DNA of 64,000 nucleotides from Buddleja alternifolia. Lineage: Eukaryota; Streptophyta; Magnoliopsida; Lamiales; Scrophulariaceae. The notes under the pieces are model-generated. The model was not told the DNA's origin. It did not search any database and saw nothing but the letters and a program-made list of their open reading frames with translations. Location of the stretch: assembly GCA_019426215.1 (NCBI GenBank), contig CM033391.1, positions 18,898,708 to 18,962,707 on the forward strand, given 5' to 3'. Below, piece after piece: positions 20,600 through 32,976 of the stretch. A program made the position numbers and the translations under genes. The stretch's first letter is position 1, and each line of letters opens with the position of its first letter.

Positions 20600-21875
20600 T
20601 CCCGGGGATGTAGAACCTCGGCGTAGCAAAAGGACAAAAGTTCCTAAAACGTTTGGTCCCGAATTCGTATCTTATACATTAGAAGGGGAGTCAAGAACGA
20701 TTAAGGAAGCTATGTCCGGTCCAAATGCTCAACTCTGGAAGGAGGCTATCAATTGTGAAATTAAGTCTATTTTACACAACCATACCTGGGAGTTGGTTGA
20801 TCTTCCAAAGGGAAGTAAGCCTTTAGGCTATAAATGGATTCTAAAAAGAAAGTATAAGACTGATGGATCTATTGATAAGTATAAGGCACATCTGGTAGTA
20901 AAGGATACCGACAAACGGAGGGTCTTGATTTCTTCAATACTTATTCTCCGGGAACGAGAATAACATCCATAAGATTATTCATCGCTATTGCTGCATTGCA
21001 TAACCTTGAGATACATCAAATGGATGTTAAGACTGCATTTCTAAACGGAGAATTAGATGAAGAAATCTATATGGAACAACCCGAGGGGTATGTTACTCCT
21101 GGACAGGAGAAAAAGGTGTGTAAACTTGTTAAGTCCTTGAATGGACTTAAACAAGCGTTGAAGCAATGACATGAAAAATTTGATAACACTATGTTGTCAA
21201 ATGGTTTCACGATAAACGAGTGTGACAAATGCGTGTATGTTAGACAAACACATAAACACATATGTTGTAGTGTGTCTCTATGTCAATGACATGCTAATTA
21301 TGGGTAGTAATCATGAAATAATCATGAATATTAAAGGAATATTAAAGAAGAACTTTGACATGAAAGATATGGGGTTGGCAGATGTCATACTTGGGATTAA
21401 CATCGTAAGGACATCTGAAGGAATCATACTGTCGCAGTCTCATTATGTTGAGACAATTCTGGAAAAATTCCTTCCCAGCTACAGTGCGATTATTAAAACG
21501 CCAGTAGACATGAGCATTAATTTACGCAAGAACTATGGCGAATCCGTATTGCAGTTAGAGTATGCTAGGGTCATTGGAAGTCTGATGTATATCATGAACT
21601 GTACCCGCCCTGATCTAGCTTACTCTATGAGCAAGTTGAGTAGGTTCACAAGTAATCCTAGTGTAGACCATTGGAAGGCCTTAACTAGAGTACTTAAGTA
21701 CTTAAAGCACACAAAGAGCTTTGGATTACACTACTCAAGATATTCACCTGTAATAGAAGGATACAACGATGCTAATTGGATATCAGACACAAATGACTCT
21801 AAGTTCATGAGTGGTATATTTTTACCATCGGTGGTGGAGCAGTGTCATGGAAATCATCTAAGCAAACTTGCATAG
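20600..21875 (+). pseudogene. Copia reverse transcriptase, catalytic residue altered
   Basis: Frames 20448-20963 and 21222-21875 plus the segment between them encode the [67 protein letters not shown]. The polymerase box reads LYVNDMLI, whereas active Copia enzymes have two Asp in YVDD; here the first is Asn. Frame changes occur near 20925 and 21270 and a stop near 21167. It would have copied element RNA to cDNA in virus-like particles. Confidence 0.93.
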
Positions 21876-22038
21876 CCCGATCCACAATGGAATCAGAATT
21901 CATAGCTTTAGACAAAGCTGGTGAAGAAGCTGAGTGGCTACGAAATTTCTTAGAAGATGTTCCCTGTTGAGAAAAACTAGTGCCCCCTATCTTAATTCAT
22001 TGCGACTGTCAGTCGGCAATTGGTAGGGCGCAAAATAG

Positions 22039-22077
<39 letters not shown>

Positions 22078-22228
22078 CAATACCATTAAACAGTTAATCT
22101 CTAACAGAATAATCTCCATTGATTATGTGAAATCAAAGGAGAATATTGCAGATCATTTGACGAAAGAATTGCCTAGAGATCAAGTAGAATACCTATCAAG
22201 AGGAATGGGTTTAAAGTCTACAAATTAA
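21830..22228 (+). pseudogene. Copia RNase H
   Basis: After a frame change at about 21830 the sequence reads [19 protein letters not shown], then, past a stop near 21968, HCDCQSAIGRAQNSMYNGKS and ENIADHLTKELP. These are the conserved Copia RNase H motifs (ESEF, D-x-QSAI, H.D.LTK). It ends at 22228 after GLKSTN. The role is degradation of the RNA strand during reverse transcription. Confidence 0.9.
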
Positions 22229-22802
22229 AGAATGGACACGGTGGTAACCCAACCATGTTGACTGGAGATCCCAAGATCTTGGTTCAATGGGACAACTAAG
22301 CTGTGAATATTCAGTAAGGCACTTAAGAGTTTAATTCACATAAACTCTAAACCCATTGCCTAGGATAAACAAGTGTAACCTGCAAGTTGTAGCAAAGGTT
22401 AAGCTGGGCTTTTAATGACTCCTACACTGTCTAAGTGAAGTGGAGTATGGCAGGATACTCTTAATTAGGAAGTCACTATGTAAGTGTGAGGTGTAGGCTG
22501 CCTCAACATTGAGTAAAATGTAAACACTACTGAAACCAAGAGGGGTTGCCACGGCCAAAATGGACCCAACCGTGAGAACTGAAAAACTGCTGAAAGTTTA
22601 TTATGTGAATATCGTTCTCTGGGTTTACACGAATGACTAACCAATTCAAGATATCACGTTCATTGGGTAGCCTAGTAAATCCGATGATATTTCACTAAGA
22701 AAGGTTTAAAGCCAAAAGATACCTCTTCTAATGTGATAAACTTTCAATCGAAATCGAAATCTCAAAAGCATGCATTGCATTAATTTCATTCGTGTGGGGG
22801 AT
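22229..22802 (+). other. Copia 3' untranslated region and polypurine tract
   Basis: Non-coding sequence between RNase H and the 3' LTR. It ends with GTGTGGGGGA, a typical polypurine tract, directly before the LTR start at 22803. Confidence 0.85.
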
Positions 22803-23888
22803 TGTTGGAAATGAGTTTTACAAAGTGTGTTTTCCACCACTTTTTTGTACGAAGTTCGAACACTGTAAGTATCCGGGATACGAAAGATTATTGGATAATC
22901 TTAATCTACGTTCTGAGTAGATGAGGTTAGTAGTTCGAATTTCTCAATTCGGGCTTGTAACGAATGAAAAATTAAGTGCTAAAGTGAGGTGTTTGAACTT
23001 GTGTATCCCACATAGGATATAAACAACAATTTAATTGGGTTTATAAATCCTTACCTCAAGGTAAAGGGTTGGCCCTTTGGGTCATCCACCTTGGGCCTTC
23101 GTGTGAAAGGGGGAAGAGCTATGCAATTGTGCTTAGGCCCAATTTCTTAGCTCCTCACTCGGGCGGTCCGGTGGATCGGATCGGACCTCGGACCACGGAC
23201 CACAGACTCGGGCTCAGGCCGGGTCGTGGGCCGCGGGCTTGGGGCTTGGGCTTGGGCTTGTGACTTGAGGCTTGAGGTGTGTATGGTGTGGACTTGGGCT
23301 TCTCTATTATTCTTTTTGGACAAAGTTTAATTGGGCTCTACAGGGAAATCCAACATTTGAAAATCTGATTTATTAAAACCCATTTGAATTAATAAAATGC
23401 TGACCACATTTTTTTTAATTCGAATTAATTTAATTCAGCCTTCTAGAAGGACCTTTGAATGCATTCAAAAGTCCAACAACTACATTTTCTATAACAGCTG
23501 ATTTTGTTTGTTGTTATAGAAATGATAATGGCTGAATTAAATTTGAGTTTTGAATTCTGTCTGATTTTTCACCTATAAAAGGGGTCCTCCAGCATTCTGA
23601 AATTCACACCAACTCAAAAACATTTCTCTCGAAGTGTTCTTGAGTTCTTCATATCATCTTCATATTTTTCTTGAGATTTCAGCAGTTTAGTAAAGTTCGT
23701 TGTTTTTTTGAAATTGAAGTGGTTCAATCTTCAAAAAAGTTTTCGTTGTATCTCGGGACACGTTTTGTCAAAGCCGGTACCACCTATAGCCGGGGCAATT
23801 TCGTGTTAAGGATAGAATTAATTCTCGCCTCGAAAAATATCTCATCGTTCATTGCATTTTCAGATTGTTTGTTAAGATTTGTTTGACG
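22803..23888 (+). repeat. 3' LTR of the full-length Copia
   Basis: 1086 bp from TGTTGGAAATGAG to TTTGACG. It has a good TATA box (CTATAAAAGG, about 23573-23582). It carries a GC-rich block at about 23155-23265, with GGTCCGGTGGATCGG and GGGCCGCGGGCTTGGGG, which the 5' LTR lacks. The short frame at 23069-23263 lies in this block and is probably spurious. Confidence 0.93.
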
Positions 23889-23893
23889 GCAGG

Positions 23894-24829
23894 TTAGAAT
23901 GAGGAGATGTATTTAATAATACATGAAACAGAAATAGAAGCTAAGAGATTCTGATAGAGTGTGCCTTGTAAAAGACAAATATTATGCAATCATTAAATTC
24001 TTAGCATAGTTTGCTCGGAAAAAGCATACAGCTGAGCTGAAATAGAACAATTCTATTTGTTAAAAACTATACAACTTTTCAACATGTTTTATAAACATAA
24101 GAAAAATTCACAAGTACTTTATAAATTTCAGAACAAAATCGAGAATCGGTGAGTGCAATTTTCACTTATTATACGAATACCATGATTTTGGCCCTTAAAA
24201 CATCATCTCATCAATCCTTTCCTATCTTACAGATAGTAATGATTTTTATTGATGAAAAATAGAAAGTTCATACAAGATTGAATTAAACTCCACAATAGAT
24301 GTATATCAGACAAAGTGGTCATAAATGAAAATATGAGATGCAATGAACTGAGATCGGGTGGCTTTTATCCTTGTCAATACTAGTAAAATGCAAGCTCGTT
24401 GCGCGTGATCTATTATGTTTATATTGCATTATAATATTTTGGTTGAATGTCTTTGTCGCTAAATTATCTGTCATATCATGTGTTAGAATAATTCAAGCAA
24501 AAAATGAAGAAATTGATTAGTTTAAGAGTTCCTTTTGTTTTCTTCCAACGGCGAAATGCGTGCCTACTTTAATCACGTTTTGAATGATATTCTTCTTAAT
24601 AATATATTGTCATTAAAGATTTGTTTGGAAGACCTTTTCAAATGGGCTCTTGGAGATGAAAGTTCATTTGTAAAAATGTTACTTGTTTGGTTATATAATT
24701 CAAATGGAATTTTCGAATAAGTCACATCTCCAAAAGTCCCTTTTGAACGAGTGCATATTAATGACTTTTGGACCTTTTTGTTTTCAACACTTCTATTAGA
24801 AGTCATTTTACTATAAGTTTGCCAAACAC
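23894..24829. other. Intergenic AT-rich interval
   Basis: No gene seen. It contains a possible Helitron 3' end at 24380-24410. Confidence 0.55.
24380..24410 (-). mobile_element. Possible Helitron 3' terminus
   Basis: On the minus strand the sequence reads CACGCGCAACGAGCTTGC, then ATTTTACTAG followed by T. A short hairpin about 10 nt upstream of CTAG and insertion before T fit a Helitron 3' end. The stem is short (GCAA/TTGC), and no matching 5' end was found. Confidence 0.35.
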
Positions 24830-24832
24830 TTA

Positions 24833-25204
24833 GGCTATGTTTGCTAATATTTTAGGATGATATTTTGGTGAGAAATTTATGGGGACACGTGTGTGTTTGA
24901 TGAGATTGTGTTTGATTTTATTTTGGGAGTTGGTTTTTGGGGTTTTTTTTTTTTTTGTGAGATAATGTTTGGTTTTGTTTCCAGAGGGAACAAAAGTTAT
25001 GTAGCAGTTAAATCATGAAAGTTTTGTCTGTTAGAGAGGAGAGAGAAGAGAGAGAGCACATAGAGAGGAGTGTAAGGAAAATAATTATTATGTTTTTTTT
25101 TACCAAAAAAGTAGTGTATTTTTAACCAAATATTTTGTGAACTAAACATGGTTTGGTGAGAATTTTGGACCAAACATGGTATGGAAACATAACCAAACAT
25201 TGCC
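24833..25204. mobile_element. Tourist-like MITE
   Basis: The ends are GGCTATGTTTG and CCAAACATTGCC, imperfect inverted repeats, flanked by TTA (24830-24832 and 25205-25207). At 372 bp with a T run and GAGAGA tract inside, it is non-coding. It is related in end sequence to the 10416 MITE but from a different family. Confidence 0.82.
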
Positions 25205-25207
25205 TTA

Positions 25208-27652
25208 ACATTTCTAAAAGCACTTATTTGAAATGTCAATTTTGAAAAGTTCATATTGTAAATGAACTTATTAATTGAGAAGTCAATCCAAACGCATCCT
25301 AAACTTGCAGTTTTAGTAGTAAATTATTGAACCCCCTTGTAAGTTTTCATTTTTCTTTTTTAACTTTTTTTAATCATCTTTTGAATCCAATTTCAAATTG
25401 AAATCTTATTTTATCAATTAGATTATGCCACAACCCTATAGATTTCATGAACCTAGGTTTTTTATTTTTATTTTTTCTCTTATATGTATATTCCTCAAAT
25501 TCACATGTTGTAGGTCTTTAATTTTATAAAGAATATTTAAAAAATAAATTATTTGATACATTTATGTCCAAACAATTCTTGTAAATGAGTTATTATGAAA
25601 TTACTATATATCATTATATGAATAATAAATAATGTTTATTTTTTCTTTTATTGTCAAAAGAAGTAAAATAAATTATAATGCCCATGGCATCTACCATTTA
25701 ATCTAACTTTGTAAATATTTAATGGTTGACATTCAGTCATGCATGACAAAATAATCAGACATCAAAATGTGTTTTGAATTATCAACGTCCTGAAATTTGT
25801 AGTAAACATGTTATGAGATTCAAGTTGAATAAAAAAGTTGAATTTATTGGCTAGTCATTCTCTTCATTTGGAGCTCAATTGGGATTTTAATTATCATAAA
25901 TAGGCATTTAAAAATTACTTATTTGGAAAACCTTGTGGTGGAATATTGGAAATTGCTAATCGTAATTTAAGATTATGTGTGTCATTTCTTTTGCATGAGA
26001 TTGGTTTAATTTTAATAAACATATCAAAAAATACAAAATAGTAAAAACTACTTGTAACGTATATAAAATTATAAAGTATCACATTATTTTGACTTTTTTG
26101 TTTTCCTTTTTCTCATATGTATACATCTTTCCTATATACATAAACTGTGCTGTTGTGCTTTCAATTTGATATATATATATATATATATATATAGAAAATT
26201 GTTTATAATTTCAAAAACAATTCATATGGATTAAGTTGTTTGATTCATATAGTAACATAAAATTACTAAGTAATATATGATTATGGATCTTACTGTATTT
26301 GACAATACCGAAACTGTAAGCATGTCTTTTTTACTAAAATATAACTTTTGCAATTGTTAAAAAGTTAAAAATATAATATATTCTAATTTAAGAGTGTGGT
26401 TAATCTAGGCTAATATAAGGAAAAATAATATGACACCAACCCAAATTCATTTAAAGATAACTCTTTTATATTTTTATAGTTTCTTTGGGTTTTTCTTTCA
26501 TTTGCTTGTTAATTAACTTATTCCTATTATAAATAACAATAATAATTTCATGACACTTTGTTGTTAAATAGAAAAATTGATAAATTCTATATAAAAAAAT
26601 TCATTTGTTTATTTGTTCAAAAGGTTATGTGGAGTAAAATTTCTTCCTCATAATATATTATTTTCTCCTTTTCAATTTGGTGTTTAGTGTGAAATATCAT
26701 AATGCTAGAAATATCTTTTAATATTTATCATTTTATGTTTTTATCTTCACTAAACTTTTAAATTAAAATTAGAAACCAATTAACTAAAAAAAATAATGTT
26801 TGAAAATGTAAATCATGCATAATGTAAATATTACTAATAGCCGCGTCCTTTTCTCCTCAAATTCAATTTTCATATTCTTTTATTTATAGAATTCATGTGG
26901 AATGCACATCGAAATTTATGACATAATTTAAATCATTTATCTATTTAAAAATCTTATGTAGCTCATTATATAAAAAATAATTATTCATTCAAGAAAAATT
27001 GAATGGTGGAATACATAAATTTACTCACTATTATTTATCACTATTTTTACATAATTATTAAATAATATTTAATAAAAAAAAGTAGATACAAAGTTACATG
27101 CATGTCAGTATATACAATGAACATAAGAACTCATTTATTATAATAGTGTATACAATGAACACATTTACTTGTTTTAGAAGGTTATATTAAATTTTTAATT
27201 AATACAGTAAATTGATTTACTTAATTAACCTTACTTTTTTCCTAGTATAGTAATCATATAGGCTTATTTTAGCCTTCACAAAAAAGTTAAAAAATGTGAA
27301 TCCTTTCCTATTATCTACACTTTTATAATAGTTAAGAACTTAAGATTATGTTTCCCTTTATGCCTGTTTTAATTATTACACTTACCCAAACCCCACCGTC
27401 CTCTACAGTTTCCCAGCCTCCTATAAAACCCTTCATCAACTGCCAAGTCAAAGACTCCATAGACTTATCACTTTTAACATGATCATACTTGGCCAGAAAT
27501 ATTGCTGAAAAAAGTAAATATAAATTATAAAATATCAAACATATTTTCACATATACAAGGACAGATTAATAGTTACCGATACTGTGTTAAAAATTGAGCC
27601 AAAAAGTATAATAGTCTGGTGGAGACTAGAATTAGGAAAAGATATAAAAATG
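25208..27652. other. AT-rich gene-free interval
   Basis: 2.4 kb of AT-rich sequence with a TA microsatellite (about 26168-26193) and no domain-bearing frame. Small frames are random. Confidence 0.6.
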
Positions 27653-27657
27653 CAGGT

Positions 27658-27991
27658 TGTTGGGAAAATTTGCATAAAATAAAAAACGCAACGGAAGAAT
27701 AATAAGTTTAATCCCAGTGGCTCATCTCTATTTCTCGTATTTAAATTGGGTTTTACGAAATTAATTACCGTTCTCGCGTATGTTGAAATTTGAACCAGCT
27801 TTGCAATCCTTTTCTTGAACAGCAAATCCGTCGCTGTCTCTAAATTGCCACGCCGGAGTCAAAAACGAAAATCTCCTTCTTCTTCACCTTGATGGACGGC
27901 TAGAGTGAGAGAGAAAGGGAGGAGAGTTTGACTTGGAGAGAAAGTTTGTAAGTTGATTCTCTTGACCTAGTTATTTTTCCACTAAGTAGTA

Positions 27992-28028
<37 letters not shown>

Positions 28029-29286
28029 TACAATAGAAAACAATAACTTAGGCTTCACAAGCCCTATATGTGGACGCCCACTTGTAGGCTTTTAAGCTTT
28101 CGGGCTTTGGTTATTAATTAATTAAATAATTAATATTATTTATCCAATAAATAAATAAATTAAATAATCAATTAAATTAATGTTAATATTATAATTAAAT
28201 TCCAATGAGGAATTAATTAATTCATTAATAAAATCATCTAATGATTAATTAATTAATCTCGATATCCAATACCAAAAATTCTCTCAAGTCTTTTTCCTAC
28301 GATTTTCTTTTTGCACTTCCTTTAAGCGCGACTCTTTAGGTTCGTCTCAAAAGGCAATTGGGAAGAAATCAAAAGGATGTGAGTAACACCTAGCCAGTCA
28401 CGTGGCTCACATCGTATCCCAATTGAGAACGAATGAATAGGATCATTCCAAACCATATACGCTGTGAATACCGTACGTGCATAAACCTTTTATTCTTATA
28501 TCCCAGTCAAGTGAGAGTCATAGTTTTAGTCAAACTCACATGACTTGACCATATGCCTAGCTCATAATGAGTCGAGGTCATTTTATGCTTTGGCCAAAGA
28601 CTTTTAACCTCACTCATTCATGACTGCATAAGATACTTAGCTCATTCACTTATGAGAGAATAAATCTCATTTTGCTAATCAGTTAACAATGCTACTTGCC
28701 CATCAAGTTGCACTTCGAGGTCGATCCCACCAAAGGTTGATTTGGATCTAACTACTCTAATGACAGACTTGATGTCACAAATACATCTTCAACTCGACTT
28801 CTCAGGTCTAAGGTTCACACGTACCTATCACAACTTATCAGTTTCATCATTGACTGTCAGTGAGTGAATACCCATTTGATGAAACTGATGTGAGCCGTGT
28901 TTGAACATATTAGTCCAACTTATATGTCCATGACATAAGTTCCCACTATCATTCCCATAGTGTTCGACTGACACTTTCTCTGTCAAAACTTATATCATGC
29001 AAGTCCTTGTTCTGTATTGATGTCCTGTCAAATACTTTCTTAGACTTGCGAACCCTATTTAGAGAATAAGGATCAAACCCTTCTAGTGCCATTCTCCCTA
29101 TCCCATAGGAAGTAGAAGGTTTGCCTTATACTCAAGAATTTTACGTTGTTTATTAACACCTTACAAACGCCTATAAGAAAACAACAAGATAATGCCTTAT
29201 ATATAATAAAATGATATTGTTTAGTTACAAGTCAATGCCCTATAAATCTATCATTTTTATGGCATTTGAGGGCATACACTCTAACA
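27658..29286 (-). mobile_element. Solo LTR, minus strand, TSD CAGGT
   Basis: On the minus strand it starts TGTTAGAGTGTATGCCC and ends TTTTCCCAACA, obeying the TG...CA rule. CAGGT lies immediately outside both ends (27653-27657 and 29287-29291). There is no internal coding sequence, so this is a solo LTR left by recombination between two LTRs. The start resembles Copia LTRs, but the superfamily is not proved. A TA microsatellite (27991-28026) lies inside. Confidence 0.9.
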
Positions 29287-29372
29287 CAGGTAATTGGAAA
29301 GAATTAAATATTTCACGACAAAGCATAACTTCTTACATGATTATCAAATTAAAATAAACAAACTAACTTAAT

Positions 29373-29885
29373 TGATGATGGTAAAATTTGTCAGATAGTA
29401 AATGTCACGTGATTGACCACGTGGGTGAAGAAACCGATCCAACTCACGACAAACTAGGTTGGGGGTTGATGAATGTATAGATTGCACTCATTCTAGGCGA
29501 GCTGTCTACGTATCCACTTTAGTGGGATCAAGTCAATTTGTAGTTCTGTGTTAGGATTATTCTCTATGATAGCCAACTGCTTTCTCTCTAGCACTCTTTT
29601 TGGTGGGGAGAACAGATAACGAGCCTTTCCCAGAACCATTGAGGTATTTGTAGGGAGCTGGTAATAGGCTATGGGTCGTAGGCTTTACCTTGTTAGTAGC
29701 CCACTAAGCCTAATATTATTATTTTAAGACTAATACAACAACTTTAGTATTCGTATTGGGTAGTCAGCCCTTTTTGGGCTTGACTAGTACATTACCCGCG
29801 GATCCTGACTCGCGGGAAATGCCTCGACCCGAGCCGATGACGAGTTAAATTATCGTAATACCCCTAGACATTTTTGGCCCACTTA
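29373..29885 (-). repeat. 3' LTR of the minus-strand Gypsy element
   Basis: It matches the 32353-32867 copy but is frayed at the outer start (GGGCC preceded by AAGT rather than TGTG). The purine-rich minus-strand sequence GAAGAGGGTATGAGG just inside could be the polypurine tract. Confidence 0.85.
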
Positions 29886-30731
29886 AAACCTCATACCCTC
29901 TTCGTAATGCTGGAGGGATCATACGGTAGGCTAGTCTCGACCGAGCTCTCAAGGATTCAGGGGACGTTTATTGCTCCACCTATGTTAGCCTCGAAAAGGG
30001 GGCTTTGAGTTTTATGAAATAGCTTCAGTCGGAAATAATGGTTCCGGGGAGCATTTTTTTGGGGTGTTGTTAGTTCACCCATCTTAAATGTCTTACTCTT
30101 TCGTATGAGCGAAATGCCTGTTATTTAACAAGCCTAGCATACATAGCTGCATAAGAGTTGATGTGCCAGAAGGCACTCAGCAATAATATGACGAAAACCT
30201 AGAACATCCAACATTTAATAAAAATACGCGGTGATGCACTTAGGCACCTTAGAGCTTAATGTAAGAGAAAAGATAGTTCTTGGCATTTGTTACCTGATTT
30301 GGCTTCATAAGGCTTGATGTCTGGTCAAGCTTGGGGGATATTTCCAACGGGGGTCATCCTGATAGTGGTACCCACAGTGGTATCCACTGCCTGTGCGACC
30401 GTCTCTTTGAAGTCTTGTCCACCAACGGCGGTTGTTGTATTTTTTAAATAGGCGTTGTTTTCTTGGGGTGGCATGTCATGGCATTTGTCTTTTTCTTAGA
30501 TCTCTGATTGCTGAGATTCTGACCAAGTATCAGATTGAGTTGATCTTGCCCCCCAAGCGTATTTTCTCTAGTGAGATTAAGTTTATCACTGCTTGTTCTC
30601 CCTGGTCTCCGTGATCCACATCATGTTTCCTTTTAGCCTTTTTCAATGTGTTAGCATAACACTTGCTATCTTCTCGTCACAAACAACTTCCTCCGTTCCT
30701 ATGGGGGTTGGAGATTTTACCCAGAGATAGT

Positions 30732-30840
30732 GAAAGCATTGTTAAAGAGGATGGCTGATGAGCTCTCACTGTCGGCCAGAACCTTCTTCACCCGGTAGTC
30801 GGAGATGGTCGCCGATATCACTAAGGTGTCATTAACCTAT
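30732..30840 (-). pseudogene. Gypsy aspartic protease fragment
   Basis: The minus strand reads DTLVISATISDYRVKKVLAD, then SESSSAILF. It matches the Gypsy protease pattern (hydrophobic strand, V-x-x-x-x-VDSGSS, A-x-I-L). The usual DSGS is DSES, so the catalytic loop Gly is lost. It stops shortly after. A Glu/Arg-rich stretch (ARAEEYTRIEERERGRD, near 31100) upstream is typical of the end of gag. Confidence 0.7.
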
Positions 30841-31319
30841 GGGATGTTTCCAAGTCTTGTATTCCAATCTCTATGATTTGAGTCTTTGGCTCCATCTAAT
30901 TCACCTGCCCTTCCCTTGGGGAGATGATGGCATGTTGACTGGTAGTAGCCCTCAGAGAAATTTTCCTTGAGTTCACGGAGTCACCCCCCTCTGAGTCTCT
31001 CAAGATCACCCTTATCATTCCATTCACTGGGGGGTTATCCATCTCTGATTCCACCCTTGGGGGGTTGCCTTTTACTCCATCTCTACCCCTCTCTCTCTTC
31101 GATTCTTGTATATTCTTCAGCTCTGGCCACCAACTACTGCATGGTTGATGGGGGCTTCACACACCCCGTTGGAGAAACGCTATACATAGTCCCTCAAACG
31201 TTCACCATCTTCTTGAACCATAGTGAATAAGAAAGATGGTGTCTTGGGGTAATTCTTGTTCAAAGAAAAAAAGTGATTGAGGAAACGCTTGATCGGCGGC
31301 TCGAGGCCGGCGATGGTAC

Positions 31320-31500
31320 CAGTGGGCAGTCGGTTGAATCATCACTGGCGTCATACATGCCAGCCTTGGTGTTGAACTTGTCAACATGTTCTTGGGGGTC
31401 TCCTTTCCCCTCATACTCACTCAAGTGTGGAATCTTAGGCCCTAGGGCAAGGACTCAGCCAATATTGCTGAACAGAACGGGCTTCTTTTCGATGGAGCCA
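31320..31500 (-). pseudogene. Gypsy gag capsid fragment
   Basis: On the minus strand this segment reads KIPHLSEYEGKGDPQEHV and DKFNTKAGMYDASD. This is the conserved run at the start of the Gypsy retrotrans_gag capsid domain (P-x-L-x-x-Y-x-G-x-x-D-P-x-x-H). Downstream the domain is lost by frameshift and deletion. Confidence 0.75.
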
Positions 31501-31714
31501 CTACTAAGAGAACTAATTGCATGTCTTCATACCTCCTGTAGTCTTCCAAGCTTCTATCACGGTGAGATTCACGCCTTCTTTGACCTTCACGCCTTAGCAA
31601 GGCCTCCTCGGGGGTCACGAAGATGTGACCTCAGTGTGGAGACCGGGGAGGCGTTGGCCTTCTATCTCTACCTCTTGGTGGCCTCTCAGGAGGTGAGGCC
31701 ACACTGTTCTCTTC

Positions 31715-32326
31715 TTATCTGGCAGCGCCATTCACCGAGGAATTGGATCTTTTCGAACCAATCCCTCCGGGGGTCAGAGATTCTTGACCTCGGCGGGGGG
31801 ATTGGCCTAGCGACACTCGGTGATGGAGACTCTTCTCACGAGGCTCAGTACCTCTGTGAACAAATGTTGGAGGCGGATCCTGTATCCCTTGCTCCCGGGG
31901 ATGGGGAGTCTCCAGATGTCTCCTCTCATGGGGGTCTTGCCCCCTACCAGCGGCTGGACCTTGGGGTGTCGTGGAAGGATGTGTCTGGGTATATTGCTGA
32001 ACAGCCCTTGCTGCGGTTCTCATGGTGGCATCTTTTACTAGAGCAAGTAGCGCCTCTTGGGTGATCTCGAACACCCTGGAAGCAGGGGGTGGGATCACCT
32101 CTAGTACAACAGGTGGGACATTTTGCTCTCTGATAGGGGGTGCTACTTCCGGACCTCCGCCCTCAGTCCGACCATTGAGAGGATTTTCTTCCCCCTCTGG
32201 ATGACCGAGCCGACCCTCCGGAACCGGGTTGGGAGTTCCATCAGCAGCAGTTGGATAATGTTGGCTGGTCATTCTATCTCCAGTAGTATGAGTTGGTGAC
32301 CTAGTTTGCATACTCAGTGGCTGGAA
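31715..32326 (-). pseudogene. Gypsy gag N-terminal region
   Basis: The minus-strand frame begins in the LTR/primer-site region, so the likely start is the Met of MFQPLSMQTRSPT near 32326. It is rich in Pro, Arg and Glu, with HPEGEENPLNGRTEGGGP and an internal FEITQEALLALVKDA segment, and stops at 31715. Such low-complexity N-termini precede the capsid domain in Gypsy elements. The plus-strand 263-codon frame at 31273-32064 is its antisense shadow. Confidence 0.7.
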
Positions 32327-32352
32327 CATTGTTCCCACAAACGACGCCAATC

Positions 32353-32867
32353 TGATGATGGTAAAATTTGTCAAATAGTAACTGTCATGTGATTGACCAC
32401 GTGGGGTGAAGGAACCGATCTAACTCACAACAAACTAGGTTGGGGGTTGATGAATATATAGACTGCACTCGCTCTAGGCGAGCTGCCTACGTACCCACTT
32501 TAGTGGGATCAAGTCAATTTGTAGTTCTGTGTTAGGATTATTCTCTATGATAGCCAACTGCTTTCTCTCTAGCACTCTTTTTGGTGGGGAGAGCAGATAA
32601 TGAGCCTTTCCCAGCCCCTTTGAGGCATTTATAGGGAGCTGATAATGGGCTATGGGTCGTAGGCTTTACTTTTTCAGTAGCCCACTAAGCCTAATATTAT
32701 TATTTTAAACCTAATACAACAACTTTAGTATTCGTATTGGGTAGTCAACCCTTTTTGGGCTTGACTAGTACATTTCCCGCAGATCCTGACTCTCCGGAGA
32801 TGCCTCGACCCGAGCCGGTGACGAGTTAAATTATTGTAATACCCCTAGACATTTTTGGCCCACATCA
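32353..32867 (-). repeat. 5' LTR of the minus-strand Gypsy element
   Basis: On the minus strand it reads TGATGTGGGCCAAAAATG at the start and TTTTACCATCATCA at the end. It is over 90 percent like the other LTR by eye, with small indels. It contains TCGGGTCGAGGCATC and an AATACTAAAGTTGTTG block. Confidence 0.88.
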
Positions 32868-32976
32868 TTAATGTTAACCTCTAATTAACAAATTGAAAAA
32901 TAGAAAAGCAAGGAGGGGTGGAATGCATTCTCCCCAAAATTGACTGATTGGATTACATGAAAAAAAAATATATAAA

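Larger units (their letters stand above)
17205..23888 (+). mobile_element. Near-complete Copia retrotransposon with 5-bp TSD
   Basis: LTRs at 17205-17924 and 22803-23888 flank gag, protease, integrase, reverse transcriptase and RNase H in Copia order. The 5-bp GCAGG lies immediately outside both ends (17200-17204 and 23889-23893), which fixes the borders. Coding regions have about a dozen stops and frameshifts plus a changed reverse transcriptase catalytic residue, so the copy is inactive. Total length is 6684 bp. Confidence 0.95.
29373..32867 (-). mobile_element. Gypsy-type LTR retrotransposon carrying only gag and protease remnants
   Basis: LTRs at 29373-29885 and 32353-32867 are flanked by TTAAT (29368-29372 and 32868-32872). 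On the minus strand the 5' LTR is followed by TTGGCGTCGTTTGTGGGAA, a Gypsy-type primer site. The interior encodes gag and a protease fragment but no reverse transcriptase or integrase, in a total of 3495 bp. This layout fits a non-autonomous gag-only derivative. Confidence 0.9.

Noticed and set aside
31273..32064. 263-codon plus-strand frame
   Set aside because: Antisense shadow of the minus-strand Gypsy gag.
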